A DNA stretch of 64,000 bases from Fredinandcohnia onubensis (GCF_002734215.1 NZ_NSEB01000004.1:124001-188000), one strand, 5' to 3'; counted from the stretch's first letter, positions 18,630 to 29,038 are shown. The notes: generated by a model not told the origin, from the sequence alone. Program-made: numbers and translations.

Positions 18630-19664
18630 ATGGAATCCCCTTTAGTAACTGTATTTATTCCAGTTTACAATAGTGAGGAATATTTAGAAGAAGCATTAAA
18701 AAGTATAATAAACCAAACATATCAAAACCTGGAGATTCTAATTGTTGATGATGGTTCAACTGATCAATCAGTTAGCATTATTAATTCTATAAATGACTCT
18801 AGAATACATGTAATAAGTAATGATGGGAATAAAGGGATTCCATATTCTAGGAATGTAGGATTAGAACATGCCAAAGGTAAGTATATGGCGATAATGGACG
18901 CGGATGATATTGCTTTGCCTAATCGAATTGAAAGACAAGTTCAATTTATGGAAAAAAATAAAGAAATTGATGCTATTGGCACTTTTTATGAATTATTTGG
19001 TGGAAGGTTAACTCGGACCTTTAAACCAAAATATATTACATCGGATGAAATTAAGGCCCAGTTGCTCTTTTTCAGTCAAATAGGTAACCCAACTGCAATG
19101 ATACGTTTAGGTACCCTGAAAAAACATAAAATTACATACAATCTTTCCTATTTTGTAGCACAAGATTATGATATGTGGGTTCAAATTTCTAAGGTTGGAA
19201 ATCTACATATATTGCCCGAAGTACTTCTTAAATACAGAACCGGTCATTCTAATATCACTAAAAAGTCGCAACAGGAAAAGGCAACAAAAAGAAAAAAGAT
19301 AATCGATTCAATCCATAAAGATATTTTAACTTATTATAAAATGGATTTTACCGATGAAGAAATGGAAGTTTATAACGACTTTTTTAATGATACATCGAGT
19401 GAAGTAGACCAGCATTCACTACTACAAATACCGAATGTGGTCATCAAGATGATTGACCAAAATAAAAAGAATAAGCTTTTTAAAGAGGAAATGTTAAAAA
19501 CAATTATTCACGATGCTGTTTTCTTTACTATAAATAATCATAAATTAAGTTTGCCCACGAGGTTGAATACTTTTTCAAAACTTAATAAAGCAATTAATGT
19601 TAAAGCGACACCAAAAGAAATCGGATATATTATAGCAAAGCATTTATATAGGAAGATTAGATAA
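18630..19664 (+). CDS. Family 2 glycosyltransferase
   Basis: 344-aa GT2 transferase. Motifs: LVTVFIPVYNSEEYLEEALKSI, LIVDDGSTDQSV, GIPYSRNVGLEHAKGKYMAIMDADDIALP (DxD). I start at ATG 18630 with AAAGGAAG upstream; 23 extra residues from 18561 are poor and unlike the family. C-terminal region is helical and basic. It lies between the rhamnose operon and mnaA, so a role in wall polysaccharide assembly is likely; sugar specificity unknown. Confidence 0.82.
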   Translation: MESPLVTVFIPVYNSEEYLEEALKSIINQTYQNLEILIVDDGSTDQSVSIINSINDSRIHVISNDGNKGIPYSRNVGLEHAKGKYMAIMDADDIALPNRIERQVQFMEKNKEIDAIGTFYELFGGRLTRTFKPKYITSDEIKAQLLFFSQIGNPTAMIRLGTLKKHKITYNLSYFVAQDYDMWVQISKVGNLHILPEVLLKYRTGHSNITKKSQQEKATKRKKIIDSIHKDILTYYKMDFTDEEMEVYNDFFNDTSSEVDQHSLLQIPNVVIKMIDQNKKNKLFKEEMLKTIIHDAVFFTINNHKLSLPTRLNTFSKLNKAINVKATPKEIGYIIAKHLYRKIR

Positions 19665-19677
19665 TAGGGGTGAAGAT

Positions 19678-20820
19678 GTGGAAAAAATAAAAGTAATGAC
19701 CGTATTTGGGACAAGGCCTGAGGCGATTAAAATGGCTCCACTTGTTCTAGAATTAGATAAATACCCAGATCAAATTGAATCCATCGTTGCAGTGACTGCA
19801 CAACATAGACAAATGTTAGATCAGGTACTTGAGGTTTTTGACATTAAACCTGATTTTGATTTAAATATCATGAAGGACAGGCAGTCACTTGTAAGTGTAA
19901 CAACACGAGCTTTAGAAGGTCTAGATAGAATTATGAAAGACACAAAACCGGATATTGTGTTAGTTCATGGGGATACGACAACATCATTTGTTGCGGGTTT
20001 AGCTGCATTTTATAATCAAATTCCTGTTGGGCATGTTGAGGCTGGTTTACGAACATGGAATAAGCATTCTCCTTTCCCTGAAGAACTGAATCGTCAATTA
20101 ACTGGTATAATTGCTGACTTACATTTCTCGCCGACACGAAAATCATATGAGAATTTAGTACGTGAAAATAAAGATAAAAAGAATATTTTTATTACAGGTA
20201 ACACCGCAATAGATGCACTTAATACAACGGTAAAAGAAGAATATGCACACGAGGTATTAAATAAACTAGGAGAAGATCGATTAATCCTAGTAACCGCACA
20301 TAGGCGGGAAAATCTTGGAGAACCGATGAAGAATATGTTCAGAGCAATCAAAAGATTGGTCAATGAACATGATGACGTTCAAGTTGTATACCCTGTTCAT
20401 TTAAATCCGGTAGTAAGAGAAATTGCGTCTGAGATTTTGGGTCAAGATAACCGAATCCATTTAATAGAACCATTAGGAGTCATTGATTTTCATAATTTTG
20501 CTTCAAGAGCTTATATTATCTTAACTGATTCAGGTGGTGTACAAGAAGAAGCACCTTCCTTAGGAGTTCCTGTTCTAGTATTACGAGATACAACCGAAAG
20601 ACCTGAAGGAATTGAAGCTGGGACCTTAAAACTTGCGGGTACTGATGAGGAAAATATTTATTCTCTAGCAAAAATGCTTTTAACCAATTCCGATGAATAT
20701 GAAAAAATGGCAAAAGCATCAAATCCTTACGGAGATGGAAAAGCTTCACAACGAATCGTACATGCCATATTACATTATTTCGGATTTAAAGAAAATCCAC
20801 CTTTACCATTTGAAGGATAA
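19678..20820 (+). CDS. mnaA: UDP-N-acetylglucosamine 2-epimerase (non-hydrolysing)
   Basis: Interconverts UDP-GlcNAc and UDP-ManNAc, the ManNAc donor precursor for the teichoic acid linkage unit. 380 aa. Signature VFGTRPEAIKMAPLVLEL, VHGDTTTSFVAGLAAFY, GHVEAGLRTWNKHSPFPEE, TAHRRENLGEP, DSGGVQEEAPSLGVPVLVLRD. GTG start with GGGGTGAAG upstream, 13 nt after the preceding glycosyltransferase. TagA (26066) would use its product. Confidence 0.96.
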   Translation: MEKIKVMTVFGTRPEAIKMAPLVLELDKYPDQIESIVAVTAQHRQMLDQVLEVFDIKPDFDLNIMKDRQSLVSVTTRALEGLDRIMKDTKPDIVLVHGDTTTSFVAGLAAFYNQIPVGHVEAGLRTWNKHSPFPEELNRQLTGIIADLHFSPTRKSYENLVRENKDKKNIFITGNTAIDALNTTVKEEYAHEVLNKLGEDRLILVTAHRRENLGEPMKNMFRAIKRLVNEHDDVQVVYPVHLNPVVREIASEILGQDNRIHLIEPLGVIDFHNFASRAYIILTDSGGVQEEAPSLGVPVLVLRDTTERPEGIEAGTLKLAGTDEENIYSLAKMLLTNSDEYEKMAKASNPYGDGKASQRIVHAILHYFGFKENPPLPFEG

Positions 20821-20831
20821 AAACTATTTCT

Positions 20832-20870
20832 AAGCACTAGTAAACATTGAACTAGTGCTTTTTATTTTGT
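20832..20870 (+). terminator. Intrinsic terminator after mnaA
   Basis: Stem AAGCACTAGT / ACTAGTGCTT followed by TTTATTTTG. Confidence 0.88.
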
Positions 20871-20989
20871 TTTTAGAAATCCTTTTTCTATTTATATTTA
20901 TTGACAGTCAAGTAATTACAAAATAAGATAAACATAGACAAATATTGTACTAGCTTTGTCGAATACACTCGGAGGTGGTTTTAAGTAAA

Positions 20990-23443
20990 GTGAAGAACAA
21001 TAGAATACTAAAGTTGAAAAAAGGTAGTATGAAAAAGGCTGCAGCCAGTATCTTTGGAACATTTGCATTTTCGCTTTTGCTATTAAATTCGCCTAGTTCA
21101 ACTTCTGCTTACACTGATTACTCTATTCATCGAATTGAAACTGGTGACTTTATTGGAGAGGAAAACGTAAAAAGTTCCTTACAGAGGCTAATCGACGATA
21201 CCGGATGGTGGGCTACTTACAAAAGTTCAGGGAATCAAATTCCATATTACCAAGTAAACTCTGGTGGTTTTTATGGTGAAGACAACGTAAAAGAGGTTCT
21301 TAATCTCTTTCAAACTACGACTGGACTTCAAGCCGAATACCAAGCGAAAGGTGATCAGGAACCGTATCGTAAAATAGTATCTGGAAAATACTATGGAAAA
21401 GCAAATGCTGAACAAATTTTACAGCAATTCCAAAATGAGACAGGAGTCACTGGTGCTATTGAACCTGCTGGAACGGGGACACAATACAAGAAACGAATCG
21501 TAACTGGTGGTTTTTACGGAGAGCAGAATGTGAAAAATGTCCTCCAGGACTTCCAAAGTCAAACTGGAATTACGGCAACTTATGAGAACACAGGTGCCGC
21601 TCAAGACTACTATCGAATCGTAACTGGCGGATTCCGTGGTGAAGAAAATGTAAAACAAGTCATTAATGAATTTGCTACAGTAACAGGTATGAAAGCTTCC
21701 TATGAGCCTACTCAATATATTGAATATTATTCAATTGAAACTGGAGGCTTTTATGGCGAAGCAAATGTTCAATCCGTTGTTACTAACCTTAATAACGCTA
21801 CTGGATTGAGTGCATACTTTGAACCTACTAATCAATCAGGATTTTTTAAGGTGAAAATTGATAGTCTATCTGGTGACTCTCTTAATAACGCAACAAATTA
21901 CCTTGATGAGTCTGGTTTTTGGTACAAAAAGGTTGCTACAGGAAAGAAAGTTCCAGTAATGTTCCGGATTGTTTCTGAGGAAATGCTTGATAAAGACAAG
22001 CTTAATGTAGCAATAAAGTTCTTTTCGGATCGAAATTGGTGGGCAACTATAAGTAAATCTGGTAATAAAGCATATAACTATTTCCGTCTTGTAACCAACC
22101 CTTTTGAAGACCAAGCGTCAATGGATAAAGGCTTAAACTACTTTAAGACTAGAGGTTGGTGGGTAACCACACAACAAACTAGTGAAAAAATAACTGTATA
22201 TTTTAATATCGTAAGTGAGCCTTTACTTGATAAGAATAAAGTTAATAAGGGTGTTAACTTCTTTAAGTCTAATAACTGGTGGGTTACTACTAATGAAACT
22301 GATAAAAAAGGATATACCACCTTTTATATCAAGTCCAACCCAATTTTAGGTGAGTCAGATCGCGATAAAGCCTTGAATTTCTTTAAGAGCCATAAATGGT
22401 GGGCTTCATCAAACCCAACTGGGAAATCCGAAGGGGTATTTAAAATCGTAACCGGTGGTTTCCAAGGTTATGAAAATACATTAGCAAATGCAAACATGAT
22501 CAAGGAACGTTATGGGTGGTCTACTACTGTTGTTAATCAAAAGAAGGGACCTCAAGTAACTACAACTGATTATGGAATGACTTTAGAGCAAATGCTAGAT
22601 AAACAAATGCAGAATTCACCGCAGACAGATAAGTACAAAAATGATCCTGCCTATGTATATGCAGCCTATATTGATGTAGCAAAGAATGTTGTTACTGAAG
22701 AGGGTCTGAATGTACGTAAAGGTCCTGGAACAAACTTCGAATCTGTCAGAAAGCTTGAAAAAGGATTTAAAGAATTTACTATCCTTGGTAAAGAAGGCGA
22801 TTGGTATAAAATAGCTCTTACTTGGAAAAATGCAAAGCCAGAGGATGTATTATATTATCTTAATCCTGGTAATATATCGTCAACAAGTGATCAGTATTAT
22901 CAATTTCTAAAATTGTCAGAGACAGCAGGTATCAATATTGATGAAGTTAATGAGAAAATATTGAATGATAAAGCTGGTACTTTGAAAGGTACTGCAGCTG
23001 TCTTTGCTCAAGCTGCACAGCAATATGGAGTTAATGAATTGTACCTGATTGCTCATGCAATTCATGAAACAGGATATGGTACTTCAAAACTTGCAACTGG
23101 CGTACAGTATAATGGAAAAACAGTTTATAATATGTACGGCTATAATGCTTTTGACGGTTGTGCAGTTGACTGTGGTGCGAAAAAAGCATATGATGAGGGA
23201 TGGTTTTCGCCTGAATTAGCCATTATAGGTGGCGCTAAGCTAATTGGAGCTGGCTATATCTATAATGATACATTCCAACAAGATACACTCTATAAAATGA
23301 GATGGAATCCTGTTCAAACATGGCATCAATATGCAACAGATATTGGATGGGCGTCTAAACAAGTTACGAATCTATATAACTATTATCAAATGCTTGATAA
23401 TTATACATTATATATTGATAAACCTGTTTATTTGACCAAATAG
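20990..23443 (+). CDS. Secreted endo-beta-N-acetylglucosaminidase (LytD-like autolysin) with 12 SPOR-like repeats
   Basis: Extracellular peptidoglycan hydrolase of about 817 aa. The signal peptide (AAASIFGTFAFSLLLLN) is followed by about 12 repeats of about 40 aa (21110-22560). Six are of the VTGGFYGEENVK...TGLxA type and five of a WW type (FFKSxxWWVTT); the last is intermediate. An SH3b domain follows (VVTEEGLNVRKGPGTNFESV), then the glucosaminidase domain (IAHAIHETGYGTSKL with catalytic Glu, then YNMYGYNAFDGC). Repeats have a beta-alpha-beta rhythm like SPOR peptidoglycan-binding domains (inference). Start is uncertain: GGAGGTG at 20971-20977 lies 12 nt before GTG 20990 and overlaps an alternative GTG at 20975. 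Confidence 0.88.
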   Translation: MKNNRILKLKKGSMKKAAASIFGTFAFSLLLLNSPSSTSAYTDYSIHRIETGDFIGEENVKSSLQRLIDDTGWWATYKSSGNQIPYYQVNSGGFYGEDNVKEVLNLFQTTTGLQAEYQAKGDQEPYRKIVSGKYYGKANAEQILQQFQNETGVTGAIEPAGTGTQYKKRIVTGGFYGEQNVKNVLQDFQSQTGITATYENTGAAQDYYRIVTGGFRGEENVKQVINEFATVTGMKASYEPTQYIEYYSIETGGFYGEANVQSVVTNLNNATGLSAYFEPTNQSGFFKVKIDSLSGDSLNNATNYLDESGFWYKKVATGKKVPVMFRIVSEEMLDKDKLNVAIKFFSDRNWWATISKSGNKAYNYFRLVTNPFEDQASMDKGLNYFKTRGWWVTTQQTSEKITVYFNIVSEPLLDKNKVNKGVNFFKSNNWWVTTNETDKKGYTTFYIKSNPILGESDRDKALNFFKSHKWWASSNPTGKSEGVFKIVTGGFQGYENTLANANMIKERYGWSTTVVNQKKGPQVTTTDYGMTLEQMLDKQMQNSPQTDKYKNDPAYVYAAYIDVAKNVVTEEGLNVRKGPGTNFESVRKLEKGFKEFTILGKEGDWYKIALTWKNAKPEDVLYYLNPGNISSTSDQYYQFLKLSETAGINIDEVNEKILNDKAGTLKGTAAVFAQAAQQYGVNELYLIAHAIHETGYGTSKLATGVQYNGKTVYNMYGYNAFDGCAVDCGAKKAYDEGWFSPELAIIGGAKLIGAGYIYNDTFQQDTLYKMRWNPVQTWHQYATDIGWASKQVTNLYNYYQMLDNYTLYIDKPVYLTK

Positions 23444-23451
23444 TTTAGTAG

Positions 23452-23478
23452 GGACTGACAATCGTCAGTCCTTTTTTA
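23452..23478 (+). terminator. Intrinsic terminator after glucosaminidase gene
   Basis: Stem GGACTGAC / GTCAGTCC followed by TTTTTTATA. Confidence 0.87.
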
Positions 23479-23486
23479 TACCAAAA

Positions 23487-23515
23487 AAAGCGTAGCACAT
23501 TATATGCAACGCTTT
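23487..23515 (-). terminator. Intrinsic terminator after gtaB
   Basis: AAAGCGT / ACGCTTT stem followed on the minus strand by a T-rich run (TTTTTTTGG). Confidence 0.75.
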
Positions 23516-23528
23516 AGTTGAAATAAAG

Positions 23529-24404
23529 TTAGTTATATTTTTTCATAATTTCCTTCATGAAGTTCAGCAATTCAGGTTGTAATTCCTCATTTTGAAGTGC
23601 AAACTCAATTGTTGTTTCAATGAATCCAATCTTTTCTCCTACATCGTAGCGTTTTCCTTCAAAGTCATATGCAAACACTCTTTGGATCTCATTTAATTTT
23701 TGAATGGCGTCTGTTAATTGAATTTCTCCACCAGCTCCAACCTTTTGTTGTTCAAGAAACATAAATATTTCTGGCGTTAAAATATATCTTCCCATTATGG
23801 CTAAATTAGATGGTGCTGTACCTTGCTCAGGCTTTTCAACAAATCTTTTTACTTGATAGCTTCTTCCTTGCTGAGATAGAGGGTCGATGATTCCGTATCG
23901 ATGTGTTTTTTCTTCTGGTACGGTTTGCACACCAATTACAGATGATAACGTCTTTTCGTATTCGTTGATTAGTTGGCGCAAACAAGGCGTTTCAGCCTGT
24001 ACAATGTCATCACCTAAAAGTACAGCAAATGGTTCGTCTCCAATAAACTTCCTAGCGCACCAAACAGCATGACCTAATCCTCTAGGCTCTTTTTGACGAA
24101 TATAGTGGATATCAGAAAGATTAGAGGATGCTTGAACTGTTTCCAAGATATCGAACTTTTCTTTCTCCAATAAATTTTGTTCTAGTTCAAAAGCATGGTC
24201 GAAATGATCTTCAATCGATCTTTTCCCTTTTCCGGTTACAATAATAATATCTTCAATTCCAGATTGAACTGCTTCTTCAACGATATATTGTATTGTAGGC
24301 TTATCTACAATCGGAAGCATTTCTTTTGGCATAGCTTTAGTTGCAGGTAAAAATCTTGTTCCTAAACCTGCAGCTGGTATAATTGCTTTTCTTACTTTTT
24401 TCAA
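23529..24404 (-). CDS. gtaB: UTP-glucose-1-phosphate uridylyltransferase
   Basis: Makes UDP-glucose for teichoic acid glucosylation, glycolipid and polysaccharide. 291 aa; [37 protein letters not shown]-type [38 protein letters not shown]. Reads away from the convergent glucosaminidase gene. It follows the Wzy-like membrane gene on the same strand with a 29-nt gap, so the two may be co-transcribed. Confidence 0.96.
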   Translation of the reverse strand: MKKVRKAIIPAAGLGTRFLPATKAMPKEMLPIVDKPTIQYIVEEAVQSGIEDIIIVTGKGKRSIEDHFDHAFELEQNLLEKEKFDILETVQASSNLSDIHYIRQKEPRGLGHAVWCARKFIGDEPFAVLLGDDIVQAETPCLRQLINEYEKTLSSVIGVQTVPEEKTHRYGIIDPLSQQGRSYQVKRFVEKPEQGTAPSNLAIMGRYILTPEIFMFLEQQKVGAGGEIQLTDAIQKLNEIQRVFAYDFEGKRYDVGEKIGFIETTIEFALQNEELQPELLNFMKEIMKKYN

Positions 24405-24433
24405 TGTTAATACTTCCTTTCAGAAATTCATTA

Positions 24434-25819
24434 TTAATTGTTGTAGGACTTTTTTACAATCCTTATATACAAGTACGCGATTAAGATGGCTAAATAAATG
24501 CTAACGGCAGGAGCAGTTAGAACATGTCCAGCGGTCAGTGCAATCCCTAATCCTAATAAGATACCACTGCCAATAAGGACGTTATCGATAGTAAATTCCT
24601 GTTTAATATTTAAAAGGAATTTGTAAAGAAGTAGTCCTGCAATTAAAATCAGTGGTAATAGGTAAATGATGAAACCAATGATTCCGAATGAGAAAAATAT
24701 ATCATGGAAATCCATTTCAATTAATTTAGGCTTTTCTTCATAATTTCCACCATAGCCCATTCCGACTAATTTTTGGGTGAGAGGTGCTTCCTCAAAATAT
24801 TCCTTTTGTTGAGTTAAAAATTGATCTCTTCCACTTAATACAAGGTTTTCAATTTGTTGCTCGTTAAGATTTTGTTTTGGCTTATGTGAAGTGCCGTTTC
24901 CTTCAGGATTTTCCTCAGAGTCAATACCTTCTTCGGTTGATTTGTCAGGTGTATCCAATAGAGATAAATGAATTTGAGTGTTTTCCGCAATTGGCGAAAA
25001 CGGAATATACACAATAAATCCAACCAAAACAATTAAGTTTATGAATAAATTGACTTTAGGAATTGGAGACTTTGACTTACGAATTAAATTAAATACTAAC
25101 ATTACTATACTGATACAAAGTGTGATTAAAACAGCACCAAAGCCAACCTTAGTTCCAACAGCCATAAGTGAATAGATCAATATTATGGAAGGAATCCAGT
25201 AATAACTATTTCTTAAAGATTTTGTATTTTTTATGGCAAATAATACGACAATTGGAAAACAAATTGCTAATATTGCACCTAATTCATTTCCAGCAAAGAA
25301 CCAACCCTTATGTCCAGTTTTATTATAGGTATAGCTACTGAGCTGTGTATTCGTAATCGCTGCAATAACCATTGATACTCCTACAATGGACATAGCATAT
25401 GTTATTAATTTTTGAATGGTATTTTCCCAATTACTTTCTTTACTTAGTTCTTTGAAAACGAAATAGTAACTAAGAAAAATGACGACAAAGTAAACAGTTT
25501 TAATTATGTACTTTACCTCTTGACTAAAACTAAAGGGTGACTTTACCATCAGGTTATTTGCAATATTTAAAGCAAGGTAAACTCCCAAAATTACCAAATA
25601 TATGATACTAAATTTTTTATCTGTTGACTTTGAAAAGAAGAAAATGTATATTGCTCCGATGGCTATCATGGCAAAACGTATAAGGACTCCAGCTGTAAAT
25701 TCCGCTTTAAACACCATAATAGATAAGGACGTGGCAAGATCTAAGATGGGTTGCAATATAATAAATAGCAAGAAAATACTTTTAAAAAAGTTAACTTTCG
25801 TGTTATCTCTTATGTTCAT
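24434..25819 (-). CDS. O-antigen ligase / polysaccharide polymerase-like membrane protein
   Basis: 461-aa polytopic protein with about 11 hydrophobic segments. A large polar extracellular loop of roughly 80-90 residues (rich in E/N/Q/K, about 24730-24990) precedes the last helices. This is the usual layout of the O-antigen ligase-like (Wzy/WaaL) superfamily. It is expected to polymerise or transfer undecaprenyl-linked glycan at the outer face. Minus strand upstream of gtaB. Family assignment rests on topology and weak motifs, so specific function is open. Confidence 0.72.
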   Translation of the reverse strand: MNIRDNTKVNFFKSIFLLFIILQPILDLATSLSIMVFKAEFTAGVLIRFAMIAIGAIYIFFFSKSTDKKFSIIYLVILGVYLALNIANNLMVKSPFSFSQEVKYIIKTVYFVVIFLSYYFVFKELSKESNWENTIQKLITYAMSIVGVSMVIAAITNTQLSSYTYNKTGHKGWFFAGNELGAILAICFPIVVLFAIKNTKSLRNSYYWIPSIILIYSLMAVGTKVGFGAVLITLCISIVMLVFNLIRKSKSPIPKVNLFINLIVLVGFIVYIPFSPIAENTQIHLSLLDTPDKSTEEGIDSEENPEGNGTSHKPKQNLNEQQIENLVLSGRDQFLTQQKEYFEEAPLTQKLVGMGYGGNYEEKPKLIEMDFHDIFFSFGIIGFIIYLLPLILIAGLLLYKFLLNIKQEFTIDNVLIGSGILLGLGIALTAGHVLTAPAVSIYLAILIAYLYIRIVKKSYNN

Positions 25820-26065
25820 AAAAAATACCTCACATTATTCTTTATATATAACTTTTGCAATTACTCATATTAGAATACAACATTTTGCAATTATGGTAAA
25901 CGGATAGGTTCGACAAATATCTACCAATACATTTAATAAATATCATACAAATGTAATATAAAAGAGAGTTTAGTAGATTGAATAATATATCACTTTGTGG
26001 TAATTCTTATTAATATAATCTTTTTTGATAGAGATACAAATTAAACATGTTATGAGGAATTTGAA

Positions 26066-26806
26066 ATGGAAGCTAAAAGAGTAAATATTTTGGGTGTGAA
26101 TTTTTATCATTCTACAATGGCAAGCTTATTAAATACATTAACTGAGCGAATCCTACAGAAAAAAAAGACATTTGTTGTAACAGCAAATCCTGAAATTGTC
26201 ATGGTTGCCAAAAACGATGCCGAATATAAAAATGCAATTGATTTAGCTGATTATGTGATTCCAGATGGAATTGGAGTTGTAAAGGCTTCTGTCCTATTAA
26301 ATCAACCACTTCCCGAAAGAGTCGCAGGTTTTGATTTAATGATTCATTTACTAGAGGTAGCAAACCAACACAAACTAAAGATTTATTTATTAGGCTCTAA
26401 AGAAGATGTATTACCTAAGACAATAAATACTATTACTAAAAACTATCCGGAAGCTAAAATCGTTGGGTATCACCATGGTTTTTTCGATGGAAAAGAAGAG
26501 GAGATTAAGCAACAGATTATTGATTCAGAACCTGATCTTATTTTTGTTGCCCTAGGTGTTCCTAAACAGGAGCTTTGGATTTCCATAAATATAGGCGGAA
26601 TTAAATCTGGCTTATTTATGGGCGTTGGAGGTAGTTTTGACGTACTAGCAGGTGAAGTAAAGAGAGCACCGGAAATTTGGCAAAGGCTAAATCTGGAGTG
26701 GTTTTACAGATTGGCTAAACAGCCGTGGAGATTGAAGCGGATGCTAGTGTTACCCGTATTCGTAGTAAAAGTGATGGAACAAAAGTTTAAAATCAAAAAA
26801 TATTAA
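26066..26806 (+). CDS. tagA: WecG/TagA/CpsF family N-acetylmannosaminyltransferase
   Basis: Adds ManNAc to undecaprenyl-PP-GlcNAc, completing the disaccharide linkage unit of wall teichoic acid (GT26). 246 aa, the family norm. Motifs: VTANPEIVMVAKND, DYVIPDGIGVVKAS, PERVAGFDLM, ALGVPKQELWI, GVGGSFDVLAGEVKRAPE, LNLEWFYRL. With mnaA and tagO in the same region the whole linkage-unit pathway is present. Followed 14 nt later by a GT4 gene. Confidence 0.93.
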   Translation: MEAKRVNILGVNFYHSTMASLLNTLTERILQKKKTFVVTANPEIVMVAKNDAEYKNAIDLADYVIPDGIGVVKASVLLNQPLPERVAGFDLMIHLLEVANQHKLKIYLLGSKEDVLPKTINTITKNYPEAKIVGYHHGFFDGKEEEIKQQIIDSEPDLIFVALGVPKQELWISINIGGIKSGLFMGVGGSFDVLAGEVKRAPEIWQRLNLEWFYRLAKQPWRLKRMLVLPVFVVKVMEQKFKIKKY

Positions 26807-26820
26807 AGTAGGGATATGCA

Positions 26821-27924
26821 ATGAAAGTTCTCCATCTTAATGCTGGCGCTGAAACTGGGGGGGGTATGGTACATATCCTTTCTTTGTTAAACCAGCTGAA
26901 TAAAGAGGAATTTATTTTAGGTGTCTTTGAACAAGGTGAAATGTACGGTAGGGCAAAAGATTTAGGAATAAAAGTGGAGCTTTTTAATCAAAGTTCGAGA
27001 TATGATGTTTCAATATTAAAAAGAATTGTAACCTATATAAATACGAACGCTATAGATATCGTACATACACATGGACCTCGGGCAAATTTATATGCTTCTA
27101 TTTTAAAACCTTTTACGAAATGTAAATGGGTTACTACAATACACAGTGATCCTAGAGATGACTTTTTAGGAGCGGGAATAAAAGGGACTGTTTTTACAAA
27201 GTTACACTTTTTTTCGTTGAAAAAAATGGACCATTTCTTTGCTATTTCAAAGCGATTTACACAAATGTTAACAAATTTTGGTGTTAGTAAAGAAAAAATC
27301 ACCACTATTTATAATGGGATTGATTTTTCTGAGCCAAAGCATGATATCATCGAAAGAACGCACCTTGGCTTGAATGAAGAGGATTTTGTTATCATTATGG
27401 TTGCTCGCTTACACCCGGTTAAAGGACATACGATTGCTTTTGATGCACTTAAAAGTATTGAGACAGACTTTCCGAGTATTAAGCTTTTATTAATTGGTGA
27501 TGGCCCTATTGAAAATGAATTAAAAGAAAAAGTAAGAGAGTTAAATTTGACAGAAAAAGTTTTTTTTATGGGGCATCAAGAAAATATTCATGGATATTTT
27601 TTGGTGTCTGATGCGGAAATTTTAACATCATATAGTGAAAGCTTTCCTTTAGTTATCTTGGAAGCTGCTCGAGCGAAAGTTCCGGTTATTTCGACCGATG
27701 TAGGCGGAGTAAAGGATTTAATAACTGATGATTCATTAGGAAGAGTCATTCCTGTCGAAGATGTAGAAGCTTTATCGAAGAATATTATTGATTTTGTTAA
27801 GCTAAAAGAAAAAGGGCAACTTGAAACTTTAGGGGAAAATCTGTATTTAAAAGCATCAAAAACTTATTCACTAGAGAACTTCGCGAATAGCGTTTATGAA
27901 ACATACATGGAGATACTTTCATAA
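26821..27924 (+). CDS. Family 4 glycosyltransferase (GT-B)
   Basis: 367-aa cytoplasmic transferase. The N-terminal domain starts LHLNAGAETGGGMVHILSLL (acceptor/glycine loop). HTHGPRANLYAS follows, and the C-terminal domain has VARLHPVKGHTIAFDAL, LLIGDGPIENELK, and the donor-site SYSESFPLVILEAARAKVPVI then STDVGGVKDL (E-x7-E). 14 nt after tagA and 36 nt before an acyltransferase, so probably one operon decorating a surface polymer. Sugar unknown. Confidence 0.88.
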   Translation: MKVLHLNAGAETGGGMVHILSLLNQLNKEEFILGVFEQGEMYGRAKDLGIKVELFNQSSRYDVSILKRIVTYINTNAIDIVHTHGPRANLYASILKPFTKCKWVTTIHSDPRDDFLGAGIKGTVFTKLHFFSLKKMDHFFAISKRFTQMLTNFGVSKEKITTIYNGIDFSEPKHDIIERTHLGLNEEDFVIIMVARLHPVKGHTIAFDALKSIETDFPSIKLLLIGDGPIENELKEKVRELNLTEKVFFMGHQENIHGYFLVSDAEILTSYSESFPLVILEAARAKVPVISTDVGGVKDLITDDSLGRVIPVEDVEALSKNIIDFVKLKEKGQLETLGENLYLKASKTYSLENFANSVYETYMEILS

Positions 27925-27960
27925 TTAATTTGTTTTTGTTTTTTTATTTGGAGGTAGAAA

Positions 27961-28986
27961 ATGAATCGGTTGTTATATTTAGATTGGCTCCGAGTTTTTG
28001 CGGCTTTTGGCGTTGTAATTATACATGTTACGGCGGGCTATGTTGGAGTATATAATCAGGAACAAGGGTTAAGGTGGATTGTCGGAAACTTTTTTGAATC
28101 ATTAACTCGATGGGCAGTCCCAATTTTCGTTATGATTAGTGGGGCTTTGTTATTAAGAGACCAAAGGGAATTATCATTTTGGGAATTTTTGAAAAAGCGT
28201 GCTAGTAAAGTAATTATCCCTTTTGTTGGGTGGAGTATCTTGTTTTACCTATATGGGGCGTATAAGGGCTATTTCCCTGTATCTTTAAAACAAGCAATCA
28301 AATATTTTATAAATAATGGTATAACCTATCACTTTTGGTTTTTTTATATGATTATAGGGATATATCTTATTACGCCTCTTTTGAAATTACTTGTAACACA
28401 TGCAAAAAGGCATCATTTAGAGTATTTTTTAATCCTATGGTTGTATGCCTCTGTAATTACCAGATTGACGGAATTTTTTATTGGCATGAAATTTTCAATA
28501 GAATTATTTTTTGTCACAGACTATGTCGGCTATTTCCTTTTAGGATATTATCTTTATCAATTTGAGATAACCAAACGATGGAGAACACTTTCTTATTGTG
28601 GTTTGATAATAGGACTAGTTGGAACGTTTGCTTTAACATATGTTTATACAATAAATGGTGAAGGAGGAATAAACGACTTTTGGTATTCCTATTTTTCACC
28701 GACCGTTTTACTTTGTGCAATAGGGTTATTTATTTTATTTAAGTATCAGTTTAATAAAAAATCATTACCCTTTTTGTTTAAAGAGATCAATCGCGCAAGC
28801 TTAGGTATTTATATTATTCATTACTGGTTGTTAAATAATTATTTATGGAAAACACTACCTAAAGTAGATGCTGCTTTTAATCCTCTACTCGCGATTCCTG
28901 TAAATATTGCCATTACCTTTGCCTTAAGTACTGTTATAATTTCAGTAATTCAACGCATCCCAGTAATTAAAAAGTTAGTACCATAA
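27961..28986 (+). CDS. Acyltransferase 3 family membrane protein (OafA-like)
   Basis: 341-aa integral membrane acyltransferase with about 10 helices. The N-terminal DWLRVFAAFGVVIIHVTAG carries the family's R...H catalytic histidine motif in helix 1. A later helix ends NRASLGIYIIHYWL, also typical. Expected to O-acetylate a lipid-linked or surface glycan. GGAGG is 8 nt before ATG. Last gene of the tagA-GT4 cluster. Confidence 0.85.
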   Translation: MNRLLYLDWLRVFAAFGVVIIHVTAGYVGVYNQEQGLRWIVGNFFESLTRWAVPIFVMISGALLLRDQRELSFWEFLKKRASKVIIPFVGWSILFYLYGAYKGYFPVSLKQAIKYFINNGITYHFWFFYMIIGIYLITPLLKLLVTHAKRHHLEYFLILWLYASVITRLTEFFIGMKFSIELFFVTDYVGYFLLGYYLYQFEITKRWRTLSYCGLIIGLVGTFALTYVYTINGEGGINDFWYSYFSPTVLLCAIGLFILFKYQFNKKSLPFLFKEINRASLGIYIIHYWLLNNYLWKTLPKVDAAFNPLLAIPVNIAITFALSTVIISVIQRIPVIKKLVP

Positions 28987-29008
28987 TTTTCATTTATATA
29001 CTTCAATC

Positions 29009-29038
29009 AAGTACCCTGTAAATTGGGTACTTTTCTTT
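29009..29038 (+). terminator. Intrinsic terminator
   Basis: AAGTACCC / GGGTACTT stem followed by TTCTTT. The rest of the roughly 300-nt gap before tagO is AT-rich and should hold the tagO promoter; I could not fix a promoter or RNA element in it. Confidence 0.8.
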
